NCBI RefSeq assembly: GCF_003967515.1
Contig: NZ_BIFQ01000001.1
Location: 1,178,001-1,242,000, forward strand
Reading direction: 5' to 3'
DNA length: 64,000 nt
Source of the DNA: Dictyobacter aurantiacus
GTDB taxonomy: Bacteria; Chloroflexota; Ktedonobacteria; Ktedonobacterales; Ktedonobacteraceae
Shown here piece after piece: positions 42,231 through 52,211 of this stretch (within the stretch, counting starts at the first letter, position 1; each line of letters opens with the position of its first letter). The position numbers and the translations under genes were made by a program. The notes below the pieces were generated by a model, which was given only the letters and a program-made list of their open reading frames with translations, made no database searches and was not told the origin of the DNA.

Positions 42231-43649
42231 TTAATGGTCTACACCTTCGATTTCGGATGCCGCCCGGACATCGCCATGGTCGGCCGCCCAGCGCAGAGCT
42301 TCCCCGGCCAGGTACAGCGAACCGGTGGCGCAGATCAGGTCAGACGCGTCCGCCAGATCTGTGGCCAGGTCCAGCGCCCGCTGACAGGTCTCGGCCAGGT
42401 GGACCTGGACCTGGGGCGCGTATTGCTGCAATAAATTCTGCAATTCTTCCGGCCGCATGGCGCGCGGATTGTTAGCATGGGTCAGGATAATGCTGTCCAC
42501 ATCGGCCAGCTCCTGTAGCATGTGCGCGATGTCTTTATCTTTATTCACACCCAGTACGATCAGCAGGCGGTGAGGATCAAAGGTGGACCGCAGGGAATGC
42601 AGCAGCTTGTTCATGGAGTCGGCATTGTGCGCTCCGTCTACCACAATGGTCGGAGCGCGCCCAACGATCTGCATGCGCGCGGGCCAGTGGACGGCGGCCA
42701 GTCCGCTGCGCAGAGCCCGCTCATCCCACACAATCCCTTTTTTGCGCAGCTCTTCCAGCGTGGCGACCGCGGCCGTTGCGTTTTCTACCTGGTGCTCCCC
42801 GAGCAGTGGCGTTTCCAGATCATGATAGCCTCCGGTGGGTGTCTGGATCGCGAAGCGCTGCCCGTCTTCACGCTGCTCAAGGATCTGATAGCGGTAATCC
42901 AGCGGTGGCACCTGTCCGGCTTCTACCTCGGCCTGCGCGGGATCTTCCCCCATGGCGCCAACGCGCACGATACGCGCATTGCGCTGCCGGGCGATAGAGG
43001 TGATCGCCTCCAGCGCTTCAGGTGACTGCGCGGAGGTCACAACCAATCCATTGAGTTTGATGATGCCAGCTTTCTCAGTAGCGATTTTTGTCAGGGTATC
43101 ACCAAGAATGCTCATATGGTCATAGCTGATCGAGGTGATCACCGAGACCAGGGGCTGCGTTACATTGGTAGCGTCCAGTCGCCCTCCCAGTCCTACCTCC
43201 ACCACCGCATGCTGGACATGCTGGCGCGCGAAATATAGCAGGGCCAGGGCCGTGCCGATCTCGTAGGTGATGAAGGGACCATACTGCTGGCTGGCTTCCA
43301 CCTTCTGCACAGCGGCCTTGATCTCAGGCACCAGATCCGCCAGTTCCTGTTCGCCGATTAAATGACCGTTGGTCTGCGAGCGCTCGCGAAAAGTATGCAG
43401 ATCCGGTTGCGTATAGAGCCCCGTGCGCAGACCCGCCTCGCGCAAGACGCGCTCGATGTAGGCCGCCGTCGATCCTTTCCCCTTGGTGCCCGCGATCAGT
43501 GTGTTACTGTATTGCAGATGGGGATTGCCCAGCTGCTTTAATAGCTCGGCCTCGCGCAAAATATTCTCGTTGCGATCTCTGGTGTATTTGCCGCTGCGTT
43601 CGTAATCCGTAAAGCTATAGATATAGGCCAATGCCTCTTTATAATTCAC
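42231..43649 (-). CDS. folC: bifunctional folylpolyglutamate/dihydrofolate synthase
   Basis: 472 residues from GTG 43649, 8 nt after AGGGAGA. Mur-ligase fold: P-loop TLIAGTKGKGSTAAYIERVL, the FITYEIGTALALLYFA stretch, VVEVGLGGRLDATNV, SYDHMSILGDTLTKIATEKA and VVDGAHNADSMNKLL. It adds glutamates to (dihydro)folate. Cotranscribed with folP, whose stop is 16 bp upstream, so the pair covers two steps of folate synthesis. Confidence 0.95.
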   Translation of the reverse strand: MNYKEALAYIYSFTDYERSGKYTRDRNENILREAELLKQLGNPHLQYSNTLIAGTKGKGSTAAYIERVLREAGLRTGLYTQPDLHTFRERSQTNGHLIGEQELADLVPEIKAAVQKVEASQQYGPFITYEIGTALALLYFARQHVQHAVVEVGLGGRLDATNVTQPLVSVITSISYDHMSILGDTLTKIATEKAGIIKLNGLVVTSAQSPEALEAITSIARQRNARIVRVGAMGEDPAQAEVEAGQVPPLDYRYQILEQREDGQRFAIQTPTGGYHDLETPLLGEHQVENATAAVATLEELRKKGIVWDERALRSGLAAVHWPARMQIVGRAPTIVVDGAHNADSMNKLLHSLRSTFDPHRLLIVLGVNKDKDIAHMLQELADVDSIILTHANNPRAMRPEELQNLLQQYAPQVQVHLAETCQRALDLATDLADASDLICATGSLYLAGEALRWAADHGDVRAASEIEGVDH

Positions 43650-43665
43650 AATTATTGTCTCCCTC

Positions 43666-44544
43666 TTATGCCTCCGAATGCGGAAAGGTGCCGCGAATAA
43701 TGGCATCACTCATCTTTACAACCCGCATCATCTCGCGCACGTCGTGTACGCGCACGATATCGACCCCCTGCGCGATGCCCAGGGCGACCGTTGCGGCCGT
43801 TCCCTCCAGGCGTTCTTCTGGGGGCAGGCCGCCCAGCACCTTCCCGATGGTGGATTTGCGTGATGTTCCCAGCAGGATCGGTCGCCCTAAGAGGCGCAGT
43901 TCTCCCAGGCGCCGCAACAGGGTCAGATTTTCCTCGGGAGTGACGCCGAAGCCGATGCCGGGATCGATGATGATGTGCTCCCAGGGGATACTGGCAGCCA
44001 GCGCACGCTCGATGGCGGCCGATAAAAAGCGCGTCACGTCACTGACGATATCGTGCTTGTGGTAGCCGCGCATATTGGCCATCAGCACCACCGGGACGCT
44101 ATACTTGTGGGCGACCTCGGCCATGGCAGGATCGTGCTTGAGTCCCCAGATGTCGTTAATCAGGCTGGCGCCAGCATCCAACGCCCTGGCAGCCACCTCG
44201 GCTTTGTAAGTATCGATTGAAATAATCACGTCCGCGGGCAGGCAAGCACGTAGTGCCCGGATCAGCGGGACGACGCGCTCGATCTCCTGCTCCGCGGTCA
44301 CGGTAGCGGCGTTGGGACGCGTCGACTCACCGCCAACATCGATAAAGCGCGCGCCTTCCACCACAAAGTGCTCCGCCCTGGCTACAGCGCGCTCGATCCA
44401 ATCATCACCCGTCTGCAGGCCATCACCAGAAAAAGAGTCCGGGGTAGCATTGATAATACCCATCACATAGGTCTGCTTACCCCAGACGATCATATGGTCA
44501 GCCCATTGGGTTGGAGGAAAAGATCCCCCCGTCGATAAAGACAT
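43666..44544 (-). CDS. folP: dihydropteroate synthase
   Basis: 292 residues from ATG 44544 (AAAGGA 11 nt upstream; an ATG 12 bp earlier overlaps that site). TIM-barrel signatures: YVMGIINATPDSFSGDG, ARFIDVGGESTRPNA, SIDTYKAEVAARALDAGASL, LINDIWGL, IDPGIGFGVTPEENL and RPILLGTSRKSTIG. It joins pABA to hydroxymethyl-dihydropterin diphosphate and is the sulfonamide target. First gene of the folP-folC unit. Confidence 0.96.
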   Translation of the reverse strand: MSLSTGGSFPPTQWADHMIVWGKQTYVMGIINATPDSFSGDGLQTGDDWIERAVARAEHFVVEGARFIDVGGESTRPNAATVTAEQEIERVVPLIRALRACLPADVIISIDTYKAEVAARALDAGASLINDIWGLKHDPAMAEVAHKYSVPVVLMANMRGYHKHDIVSDVTRFLSAAIERALAASIPWEHIIIDPGIGFGVTPEENLTLLRRLGELRLLGRPILLGTSRKSTIGKVLGGLPPEERLEGTAATVALGIAQGVDIVRVHDVREMMRVVKMSDAIIRGTFPHSEA

Positions 44545-44843
44545 CAGTGAAACCATCCTTTTATGTCAACATCTTACGCTGTCTTGTTATGGCAGGGCAA
44601 GACTCTATCAAGTCGCGGCTGTATACGATTATATTAAAGATAAGAGGGAGTTGCCGTGGGCACACAAAGGACAGCAATAGGTCTTTCAGGCCGGTTGACA
44701 ACGAGTTCGCGACCTGATTCGTTATACCACACAGATGATCAATGCTATACTTACCTATAAGCGCACTTTGAAACATCTTATTGTACAGATCTTGATCACA
44801 GCCAGCATGTGATCGCACAATAGCGATATGGAAGAAGAAAAGC

Positions 44844-45338
44844 ATGCCAAAAAGCAGTGAGGTCAATCAGTATCAGCGCAGCGTGAACGCGGCTCGTCGC
44901 TGTCATGAATGCAGTGAAGAGGCGCTTGGACGCTGTCCTGATTGCCATATGTGTTTCTGCCAGGAACACTTCCCAAAACAACAGCATTCGCCCTGCGCCG
45001 AAAAGCAGATGAAGCTATCGCAGATCCAGGTCTGCTATGTCTGTGGCACCCAGGTTTATCCAGATCAGTGGTCCCTGTCGAAAACCACCCACTATGTGGA
45101 CCAGTCCACCTGCCGTGGCTGCGGCCGCTACATCTGCGACGATCTACATACTCAGAGCAAAGATGAAGATGTCATTATCTCACGTGAGGGGCTACGCGGT
45201 CATCGCTATCAATACATCAACCGTTACTGCGACATGTGTTCACCGCTCAGACGCGTTGGCGGCATTCGAGGTGTAACCCGCGGCCTGGTCGTGATAGGAA
45301 CCATAGCCGCCGCGGTGTTCTTCTATTTGCACCCGTAA
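44844..45338 (+). CDS. zinc-finger protein with C-terminal membrane anchor
   Basis: 164 residues. Cys/His pairs form two zinc sites: RRCHECSEEALGRCPDCHMC with CQEHFPKQQHSPC (B-box/AN1-like), then CYVCGTQVY, STCRGCGRYICDD and NRYCDMC (treble-clef/ribbon-like). The last 20 residues are one hydrophobic helix (GLVVIGTIAAAVFFYLH), making it tail-anchored with the fingers in the cytoplasm. No enzymatic motif. Function unknown; zinc B-box-like modules in bacteria usually bind proteins. Confidence 0.7.
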   Translation: MPKSSEVNQYQRSVNAARRCHECSEEALGRCPDCHMCFCQEHFPKQQHSPCAEKQMKLSQIQVCYVCGTQVYPDQWSLSKTTHYVDQSTCRGCGRYICDDLHTQSKDEDVIISREGLRGHRYQYINRYCDMCSPLRRVGGIRGVTRGLVVIGTIAAAVFFYLHP

Positions 45339-45430
45339 ATATATATTCCCATTACAGATTCAGCAGAGGAGAGAAAGGGGACGAGGGTGCATAGCGGATA
45401 CGCGCTATACCATCTCGTATCGTCAGATTC

Positions 45431-46549
45431 ATGGTCTTATCGACAGCTTTACAATCTATGTTGCTCCGGCATCAGCATTCGATTGACACCGCGCTGCGGG
45501 CAACGCTGGATAGGGTTGCCTCGGGGTCAGAGGTATCTGCCCTGGACGCTTATTACGGACAGATGCGCTATCACCTGGGCTGGGTAGATAGCCAGTTGAA
45601 CCCTACTAATAGTAATCCAGGCAAACTTTTGCGCCCAACCCTGCTCTTATTGGCATATGAGGCTGCCGGCGCCTGGGGATTGACCGATAACACGGAGGCA
45701 AGCGACACCAGCTATCTACAACGCGCGTTGCCCGCCGCGGTATCAGTTGAACTTACCCATAACTTTACGCTCATTCACGATGATATCGAAGATGGCGATA
45801 CCGAACGTCGCCATCGTCCCACCATGTGGACGCTGTGGGGAGTTCCTCAGGCTATCAATACCGGCGACGGCATGTTTGGCCTGGCACGCTTCGCGCTGTG
45901 GGGCGTGCTGGAAAACGGCGTGGAGGGCGATATCGCGGCCCGCCTGGGAGCCGTCCTGGACCGCACAGTCCTTGAGATTGCAGAAGGGCAATACCTGGAC
46001 ATTAGCTTCGAACGGCGCGGGGATATTTCAGTCTCGATGTATATCGATATGATCGGTCGCAAAACCGCGGCCCTGATGCGTTGCTCAGCTGAGATGGGCG
46101 CGATGATCGGAACACGCGATACAGGCACAATCGAGCGTCTGGGAACCTTTGGACAGGCTATCGGGGTCGCATTCCAGGTACGCGATGATCTGCTTGGCGT
46201 ATGGGCATCGGCGGAGGAATTAGGAAAAACACGGGCCGGCGATGTCTATCGCCGCAAGAAGAGCCTGCCGATTCTCCACGCTCTGGAACACGCCAATCCA
46301 CGGGATCTGCAGACGCTGCAGGATATTTATCAACAAGAGGCAGAGATCAAAGAGGAGCAGGTGGAGCAGGTGCTGGCGATTTTTGAGCGCACGCGGACGC
46401 GGGCCTACTGCCAGAGCTTCTTGCAGCAACATTGTGATGCCGCCTATGAGGCGTTGAACGCTGTCCCCCATGTCAGCAGCACCGTCTCTACCCGTGCCCT
46501 CGGCGACATGCGCGCCATGGTGCAATTTATTGAAGCCGCCGCGCATTAA
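45431..46549 (+). CDS. trans-isoprenyl diphosphate synthase (polyprenyl synthetase family)
   Basis: 372 residues. First Asp-rich motif LIHDDIEDGDTERRHRPT and second QVRDDLLGVWASAEE (D-D-x-x-G), with NPGKLLRPTLLLLAYEAAG (basic substrate site) and GDVYRRKKSLPILHAL. It condenses IPP with allylic diphosphates; chain length (geranylgeranyl or longer) is not decided by the sequence near the first motif. Start ATG 45431 lacks a good ribosome site; ATG 45458 is possible. It stands alone. Confidence 0.9.
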   Translation: MVLSTALQSMLLRHQHSIDTALRATLDRVASGSEVSALDAYYGQMRYHLGWVDSQLNPTNSNPGKLLRPTLLLLAYEAAGAWGLTDNTEASDTSYLQRALPAAVSVELTHNFTLIHDDIEDGDTERRHRPTMWTLWGVPQAINTGDGMFGLARFALWGVLENGVEGDIAARLGAVLDRTVLEIAEGQYLDISFERRGDISVSMYIDMIGRKTAALMRCSAEMGAMIGTRDTGTIERLGTFGQAIGVAFQVRDDLLGVWASAEELGKTRAGDVYRRKKSLPILHALEHANPRDLQTLQDIYQQEAEIKEEQVEQVLAIFERTRTRAYCQSFLQQHCDAAYEALNAVPHVSSTVSTRALGDMRAMVQFIEAAAH

Positions 46550-46614
46550 TCACCTGGACGGAAAGGATGTCGTATACGATTTCAAAGCGAGCAAACAGGC
46601 TATTCCCCGAAATT

Positions 46615-48150
46615 CTATATGACATCCCATAGTACTACCAGGTTGCCGGTAGCCGTGGCCATCTGTCTACTGGTCGGTGCCCAGGTAATACTATGCACAG
46701 TGTTCGCCAGCTTCTGCTGAAAGATCTTCTTCATTTCCTGATTGACCTGGAACAATAAAAGTGTACCATCCTGGGTGCCAACCGCCAGCAGACGCGCATC
46801 GGGAGACCAGGAAACGGAGCGAATGGGAAACTTCGATAGCTGCAGGCGCTGCGGAACATCGCGGCAGATCAGTCCATTATTGCCGCACATCAACGCATTA
46901 CGCCAGATGCGCACAATCCCATCGTCCCCACCCACAGCCAGCTGTACCCCATCAGGCGCGAAGGCCAGCGCACGCATCGACTTCGCGGCATCAAAATAAT
47001 AACCATGGATGTCCTGCGCCAGGGTTGCGTTCCAGATGCGTACGGCGCCCCCTTGCGAAGCTGTAGCTACCGTCTTGCCATCCACGCTCCACGAGACAAC
47101 CTCAATAGGAGCGGTATGTCCCACATAGGTCTGGAGTGCATTGTACTGATTGCCATCCCAGATAACGGCTCGTTTATCTTCACCTACCGAAACCACGCGC
47201 ATCCCATTCTGGGTAGCCCAGGACAGCCCATTGACCATCTTCGTATGCCTGTGGGTTGAACGGGCCAGGCGCTTGCCAGTCGCGGCATCCCAGAAAGCCA
47301 CCTGCGTGCTGGCTCCTGTCACCAGGCGTGTACCATCGGGAGACCAGGCCAGCGCATTGACGGCGGCGGGATGCGCAATATCGCGCTGCACATTGCCCTG
47401 CATGTCCCAGATGAAAACGTGAGTATCATCCGAGCAACTGGCCAACAGATTCTGCGTAGGTGCCCAGCTGACATTACGCACGATCTGCTGATGCCTGGTA
47501 AAAGTCAGACGTGCCTTCAGCGTTGTAGTATGAGCTGCCGGAGGTTTTGGTGATACACGTGGAGCGACATGCGTCGGCCTGGGAGTGGTATTAGCAGTAA
47601 TGAGATTCTGAATAAATGGTATCTTCACCCAACCACGATATGCCGCGTAGCCTACCCCGGCACCACCCACAACACACGTGGTACCAAAGGCGGCTAGAAA
47701 CACACGCCTGGATACCCCACCGGGCTTTTTGATACCTTCGGTATCTGGTCCAGAAACGGGCTGACCACGGTCAAGGGTGGGCAGGATGGTATCATCGACC
47801 AGGGTTTCAGATGAGTGTAATGCAGGATTAAACTGCGGCTTCCTCTCCGCAGGCGAAGCGATTGGGGCTATCGGCACCTGTACGCCCCCCGTAGTTGCTG
47901 AGTCCAACATCAAACGCATGCCAGGCAGAATACCAGAAGCGGTCAGCGTCTTCTCTGGTGCCAGGATACGGCCACTGGAGGCATGACGCAAGGTATAGAC
48001 AAGCGGCTTTCCAAACAGGTCATATAATGGTAATTGTAAAACAACCACCAGTTTGGGAAGCAACATAGAGACAGGGACATCCATGGCCACAATTACAGGA
48101 CGTACTGCTCCAAAAGTATCTTCCTCTATTAGAATCTCAGATTTTTGCAT
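46615..48150 (-). CDS. EsaB/YukD-like ubiquitin fold, one membrane helix, WD40 propeller
   Basis: 511 residues. Residues 1-90 resemble the EsaB/YukD ubiquitin-like domain of type VII secretion: VIVAMDVPVSMLLPKLVVVL, LVYTLRHASSGRILAPEKTL and GILPGMRLML. A basic linker (RRVFLAAFGTTCVVGGAGVG) leads into a membrane helix at about 150-170. The outer part is seven WD40 blades, e.g. VRNVSWAPTQNLLASCSDD, VNALAWSPDGTRLVTGAS and RALAFAPDGVQLAVGGDDG. The fusion suggests a transmembrane scaffold. No type VII ATPase is encoded in the window. Confidence 0.8.
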   Translation of the reverse strand: MQKSEILIEEDTFGAVRPVIVAMDVPVSMLLPKLVVVLQLPLYDLFGKPLVYTLRHASSGRILAPEKTLTASGILPGMRLMLDSATTGGVQVPIAPIASPAERKPQFNPALHSSETLVDDTILPTLDRGQPVSGPDTEGIKKPGGVSRRVFLAAFGTTCVVGGAGVGYAAYRGWVKIPFIQNLITANTTPRPTHVAPRVSPKPPAAHTTTLKARLTFTRHQQIVRNVSWAPTQNLLASCSDDTHVFIWDMQGNVQRDIAHPAAVNALAWSPDGTRLVTGASTQVAFWDAATGKRLARSTHRHTKMVNGLSWATQNGMRVVSVGEDKRAVIWDGNQYNALQTYVGHTAPIEVVSWSVDGKTVATASQGGAVRIWNATLAQDIHGYYFDAAKSMRALAFAPDGVQLAVGGDDGIVRIWRNALMCGNNGLICRDVPQRLQLSKFPIRSVSWSPDARLLAVGTQDGTLLLFQVNQEMKKIFQQKLANTVHSITWAPTSRQMATATGNLVVLWDVI

Positions 48151-48364
48151 CTATATCCCCCAATCCATCTTTCTCTAAAATAGAGTGTATCATGGCAGCT
48201 TTGCATTTTTCACCCTTATAAGCAAAAAAGGCTAGTAGAAATTCAAGTGAATATAAAATACCCCAACCATAAAAAAAGTGAAGCAAACGCGCGGCAATAC
48301 AGAGCGGCTTCTGTGGTATGATAAAGATACACATTTTCAAATGTATTTCATCAGGAGAGATGGC

Positions 48365-50176
48365 ATGAGCAACCGGGTTCAACGGGTGTTTATCTGTACA
48401 ATACTTTTCCTCGGCAGCGCCTTGATAGCCAGCAGTACACCAACGTATGCGCATAGCGCGACACCCAACCAGACCCATTTCGTCCGACGACCCTCAGGAA
48501 GCGAGATGATGCCAGTGGTAGAGCCAGATTATATCTATAATCAGCTCTATACCATGGCCACCAGTTTTCAACACCGTGAATCCGGCTACGATAAGCAACT
48601 ATCGGTCAAAATAAATGGACACGATGAATTTGCCAGCTACTGGTCGCAGGAGATAGCGCGCGATCTTCAGGGATTTGGAACCGCCAGCTATGCCGATAAT
48701 TTCCCTGTGCGCGGATGGCGCTCGCGACCCACCACGGCACCGGGCACCAACGTTGAGGTGACGGTACCGGGCGACCTGCATCCAGAACAGGTCATTATTA
48801 TTGGCTGCCACTACGACGGCATGGCCACATCCACCCAATCCGCCAACGACGATGCCAGTGGCTGCGCGATAGAGCTAGGCATCGCCAGAGCCCTGGGAAC
48901 GTACTGGCGGCAACAGCATGTCGTGCCACAGCGCACCCTGCGCTTTGTCCTGTTTGATACCGAAGAACAGGGTCTCTACGGCTCCTACCACTACGTTAAC
49001 GCAACGGTAAATGGGGACCTGAACAATATCGTGGCTATGTTTAATGAGGAGCAAAATGGCATCGCCTATCCGCTTCGCTACCTCGGGCAGCTACAAAATG
49101 CATTGATGCCTTTCTATATTGAACTCTCACCCGTTAGCGGTCCGCGCAGCGCGCAGATCAAGCAATTCAGAGATTTGATGGCCACTGCGGTGCCGGCTGT
49201 TTTTCAGCAGATACGTCAGCAGGGCGTCCAGACGCTGAGCTATCATGACAAGAGCGGGCATAATGTAGAACAGCCAATCTTCACTCCTGATCAGCTAAAC
49301 AACGTAAAGCAGGAGGATGATAAGATAGGCTCCAGCGACCAGGTTCCCTTCACCCAGGCAGGCATTCCATGTGCCACCTTTGTGGGCAACTCAACGTATT
49401 ACGATTATAGTGCCCCGCAGGCGTCATACCCATATGACCAGCCTACGGACACCATCCAACTTATGAATACGTTTGCCTCGGGCAACTCGATCAGGTCCGC
49501 CGCCCTGACGCTGGCCCTGGCGCTCCCGGCCATGCTAACCACCTGGATGCTCCAGCAACCATCTCTGCTAGGACAGTCCCCCGACAACGGGCATCCCTTA
49601 ATAACAATGGAAGATATCGCCAGGTTGCAGACAGGGAACAACATGACCTTTACAGCCCAGGCGGCGCAGTCGCTCAAAGCGGAGGATGCTCCAGTATATC
49701 ACTGGGACTTTGGCGATGGTCAGAACGCCAGCGGCACGAGCGTTCGCCATAGCTATACCAGTGATGGTACGTACACGCTAACGTTGACAGCAACCACGAA
49801 AACAGCTGTACAGCGCATAAGCAAAGAGCTTACGGTAGGCGCGCATAATCCAACGTATCCCAACCAGTATGACCGTTTTTATTCAACGGGTATTCCTCCC
49901 ACAAACAAGATCGTACAACTACCGGAACCCGATAGAACGCTCTCTGACACGGTACAGCTGGCACCACACGCGCCCTGGACCACGGCCCTGGCATCAGGGC
50001 CAACGGGCAAAGAGAAGGAGCAATTACAGCAGGCAACAACTGCCCCCTTGCCATCTCAGAAAAAAGAGTCTATGATACCTGAGCCCTTCCTCTTCTTGCT
50101 CACCGCGTTGGTGCTTTTGCTTATCCCTGGTATCATTGGTAGCGTCATCTGGCGCAAACGCAGGCAACAAGATTGA
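48365..50176 (+). CDS. secreted M28 family zinc peptidase with PKD domain and C-terminal anchor
   Basis: 603 residues from ATG 48365 (AGGAG 7 nt upstream). Signal peptide VFICTILFLGSALIASSTP. M28 motifs: IIGCHYDGMATST (His, Asp), ANDDASGCAIELGIARAL (Asp), FDTEEQGLYGSYHY (catalytic and metal Glu) and AGIPCATFVGN. A PKD domain follows (YHWDFGDGQNASGT, HSYTSDGTYTLTLTATT). The last 30 residues hold a membrane helix (PFLFLLTALVLLLIPGIIGS) and basic tail, so it is held on the outer face. Probably an aminopeptidase. Confidence 0.9.
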   Translation: MSNRVQRVFICTILFLGSALIASSTPTYAHSATPNQTHFVRRPSGSEMMPVVEPDYIYNQLYTMATSFQHRESGYDKQLSVKINGHDEFASYWSQEIARDLQGFGTASYADNFPVRGWRSRPTTAPGTNVEVTVPGDLHPEQVIIIGCHYDGMATSTQSANDDASGCAIELGIARALGTYWRQQHVVPQRTLRFVLFDTEEQGLYGSYHYVNATVNGDLNNIVAMFNEEQNGIAYPLRYLGQLQNALMPFYIELSPVSGPRSAQIKQFRDLMATAVPAVFQQIRQQGVQTLSYHDKSGHNVEQPIFTPDQLNNVKQEDDKIGSSDQVPFTQAGIPCATFVGNSTYYDYSAPQASYPYDQPTDTIQLMNTFASGNSIRSAALTLALALPAMLTTWMLQQPSLLGQSPDNGHPLITMEDIARLQTGNNMTFTAQAAQSLKAEDAPVYHWDFGDGQNASGTSVRHSYTSDGTYTLTLTATTKTAVQRISKELTVGAHNPTYPNQYDRFYSTGIPPTNKIVQLPEPDRTLSDTVQLAPHAPWTTALASGPTGKEKEQLQQATTAPLPSQKKESMIPEPFLFLLTALVLLLIPGIIGSVIWRKRRQQD

Positions 50177-50308
50177 GAGGTATGGATAAAATACACAGTA
50201 AAGCTTGACGACGCTATTCATAATAGACGTAGGTTGACTCGATAGTTACACAAAAAAGACCTGAAGAAATAAGGCAAACAACTTGACCCTAAGCCGGAGA
50301 TCTACTAT

Positions 50309-51961
50309 ATGACAAAACCAATTTATGTAATGGGACATAAAAATTCCGATATGGATTCTGTCGCCTCTGCCTATGCATATGCGCATCTATTGCGTGCACA
50401 GGGAGAGGACCAGGCCATTCCAGCACGTCATGGGGACCTGAAGCCAGAGATCCGCTTTGTCCTTGATCGCTTTCATGTGGAACCACCTGAGGCCCTGGAA
50501 GATGTGTATCTGCAGGTACGTGACGTTATGCGCCGCGGCATTATTTCTGTATATGTCGATCAACCGGTGTTTGAAGCTGGACAATTACTACAGGAACATA
50601 ATCGAGGCTCTATGCCGGTCGTCGATAAGGATAATTATGTCAAAGGCATGATCGCGCACGATGACCTGGCAAAACTGTTCTTTAATGATCTGGATCCTAT
50701 GTCCCTCAATCGCATCCCATTGATTCGCGACAACCTGGTGCGCGTGTTGAAAGGCCGCATCCTGGTTGAAGGTCGCCGTGAACTGGGCAATCGTGTCCTG
50801 GTTGGAGCGATGGAAGCCGAGACGATGGTTGACTATATCGAGCCGGGATGCCTGGTGATTATCGGTGATCGCGAAAATGCCCAGATCAGGGCCATCGAGG
50901 CGGGCGCGGCCGCGCTGGTGGTTACCGGTGACCTGCTGGTCTCCGAACGCACCCTGGCGGCTGCACGGCAACACGGAGCGATGGTAATCAGCACCGCTCA
51001 CCATACCTTTACGGCGATTCGCCTGATCAATCTCAGCATTAAAACGCAAGAGATCATGAACCGCGAGTTTACGTTTTGCCACCCCGATGATCATATGAGC
51101 GATGTGCAGCCGACGCTGGCACGTTTGCGTTCAATGCCCGTAGTAGATAATCAAGGGAAACTGGTGGGCTATATCTCGCGCACAGATTTGATTAAGGCCC
51201 GTCCGAAACGTGTCTACCTGGTCGACCACAATGAGCAGTCACAGGCGGTCGATGGCATCGAAGAAGCTGAATTGTTGGGCATTATCGACCATCACCGCAT
51301 CGCCGATGTGCATACAAGCAAGCCAATCCTCTTCCGTGCCGAACCGGTTGGCTGTACGGGCACCATCATCACGGGACTTTATCACGAGGCTGACGTTAAG
51401 ATTCCCAAAGACGTGGCGGGCTTACTATTGGCCGGCCTGCTCTACGATACCCTGATCCTGCGCTCACCCACCTGCACCGTGCGTGACGAGCGGGTCGCCG
51501 CCGAACTTGCCGCCATCGCGGGTGAAGATATTGAAGAGTATGGGCAGGCGATCTTCGCAGCCGCCGCCCAGGATCTGGCCGAGAAACCAGCCGAGGCCCT
51601 GATCACCTCGGACTTCAAGGAATTTACCGTGCGCGAGCACAAATTCGCCGTGGGCACGGTGGAGACTGCCAGTCCGACCGGCATTGAGTCGCGCATGGAT
51701 GAGCTGAAAGAAACGATGAAACATATCGCGCAGGAACGCGGCTACGTTTCATTCCTCTTTATGATCGTCGATATTATCAATATGCGCTGTCACCTGTTGA
51801 TTTGTGGCGGTGAAGAGGCGGTGGCGGAAGCCTTCAATCGGCCTCTAGAGTCTGATGGTAGCTCTATTATTGTCGAAGGCCTGGTATCGCGTAAAAAGCA
51901 GGTTGTGCCACAGCTTACACGCATTGAAGCCTTACTCACGGAAACGGCTAGCGTACGGTAA
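50309..51961 (+). CDS. ppaC: CBS/DRTGG-regulated family II inorganic pyrophosphatase
   Basis: 550 residues. The DHH catalytic domain is split by a regulatory insert. Metal motifs: VMGHKNSDMDSVASAY (usual N-P-D-T-D changed to N-S-D-M-D), LVDHNEQSQ, LGIIDHHRIADV and SPTCTVRDE. The insert holds one CBS repeat (VRDVMRRGIISVYVDQPVFE), a DRTGG domain (VGAMEAETMVDYIEPGCLVI) and a second CBS repeat. A DHHA2 domain ends the protein. Mn/Co-dependent hydrolysis of PPi, controlled by adenine nucleotides or Ap4A in homologues. The next gene is the membrane H+-pyrophosphatase. Confidence 0.9.
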   Translation: MTKPIYVMGHKNSDMDSVASAYAYAHLLRAQGEDQAIPARHGDLKPEIRFVLDRFHVEPPEALEDVYLQVRDVMRRGIISVYVDQPVFEAGQLLQEHNRGSMPVVDKDNYVKGMIAHDDLAKLFFNDLDPMSLNRIPLIRDNLVRVLKGRILVEGRRELGNRVLVGAMEAETMVDYIEPGCLVIIGDRENAQIRAIEAGAAALVVTGDLLVSERTLAAARQHGAMVISTAHHTFTAIRLINLSIKTQEIMNREFTFCHPDDHMSDVQPTLARLRSMPVVDNQGKLVGYISRTDLIKARPKRVYLVDHNEQSQAVDGIEEAELLGIIDHHRIADVHTSKPILFRAEPVGCTGTIITGLYHEADVKIPKDVAGLLLAGLLYDTLILRSPTCTVRDERVAAELAAIAGEDIEEYGQAIFAAAAQDLAEKPAEALITSDFKEFTVREHKFAVGTVETASPTGIESRMDELKETMKHIAQERGYVSFLFMIVDIINMRCHLLICGGEEAVAEAFNRPLESDGSSIIVEGLVSRKKQVVPQLTRIEALLTETASVR

Positions 51962-52211
51962 TTAGCTCGTAAAGCTTGTGCTCTTGCCATGTGACATTCG
52001 CTATGTTACACTATGATACGACTTGGATACTCCTTGTTAGGTAGAAGTAACTATTGCAAATTTTTAACAATTGCTCCGCAGTACGCAGTATGTCCTTTTT
52101 GTAGTTAAAATTCAATAGGTTGCTTCTACCATGGTTCGGTCACGATGTACCTGCGATCAATGTTGATACGCAAACAGCTTCTTATCTTCTCATAAGGAGG
52201 ACATTTTTATC

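Noticed and set aside
45388..45587. Short frame with a GTG start after GAGGAG upstream of the prenyl synthase
   Set aside because: It runs into the synthase in another frame and has no recognisable features.
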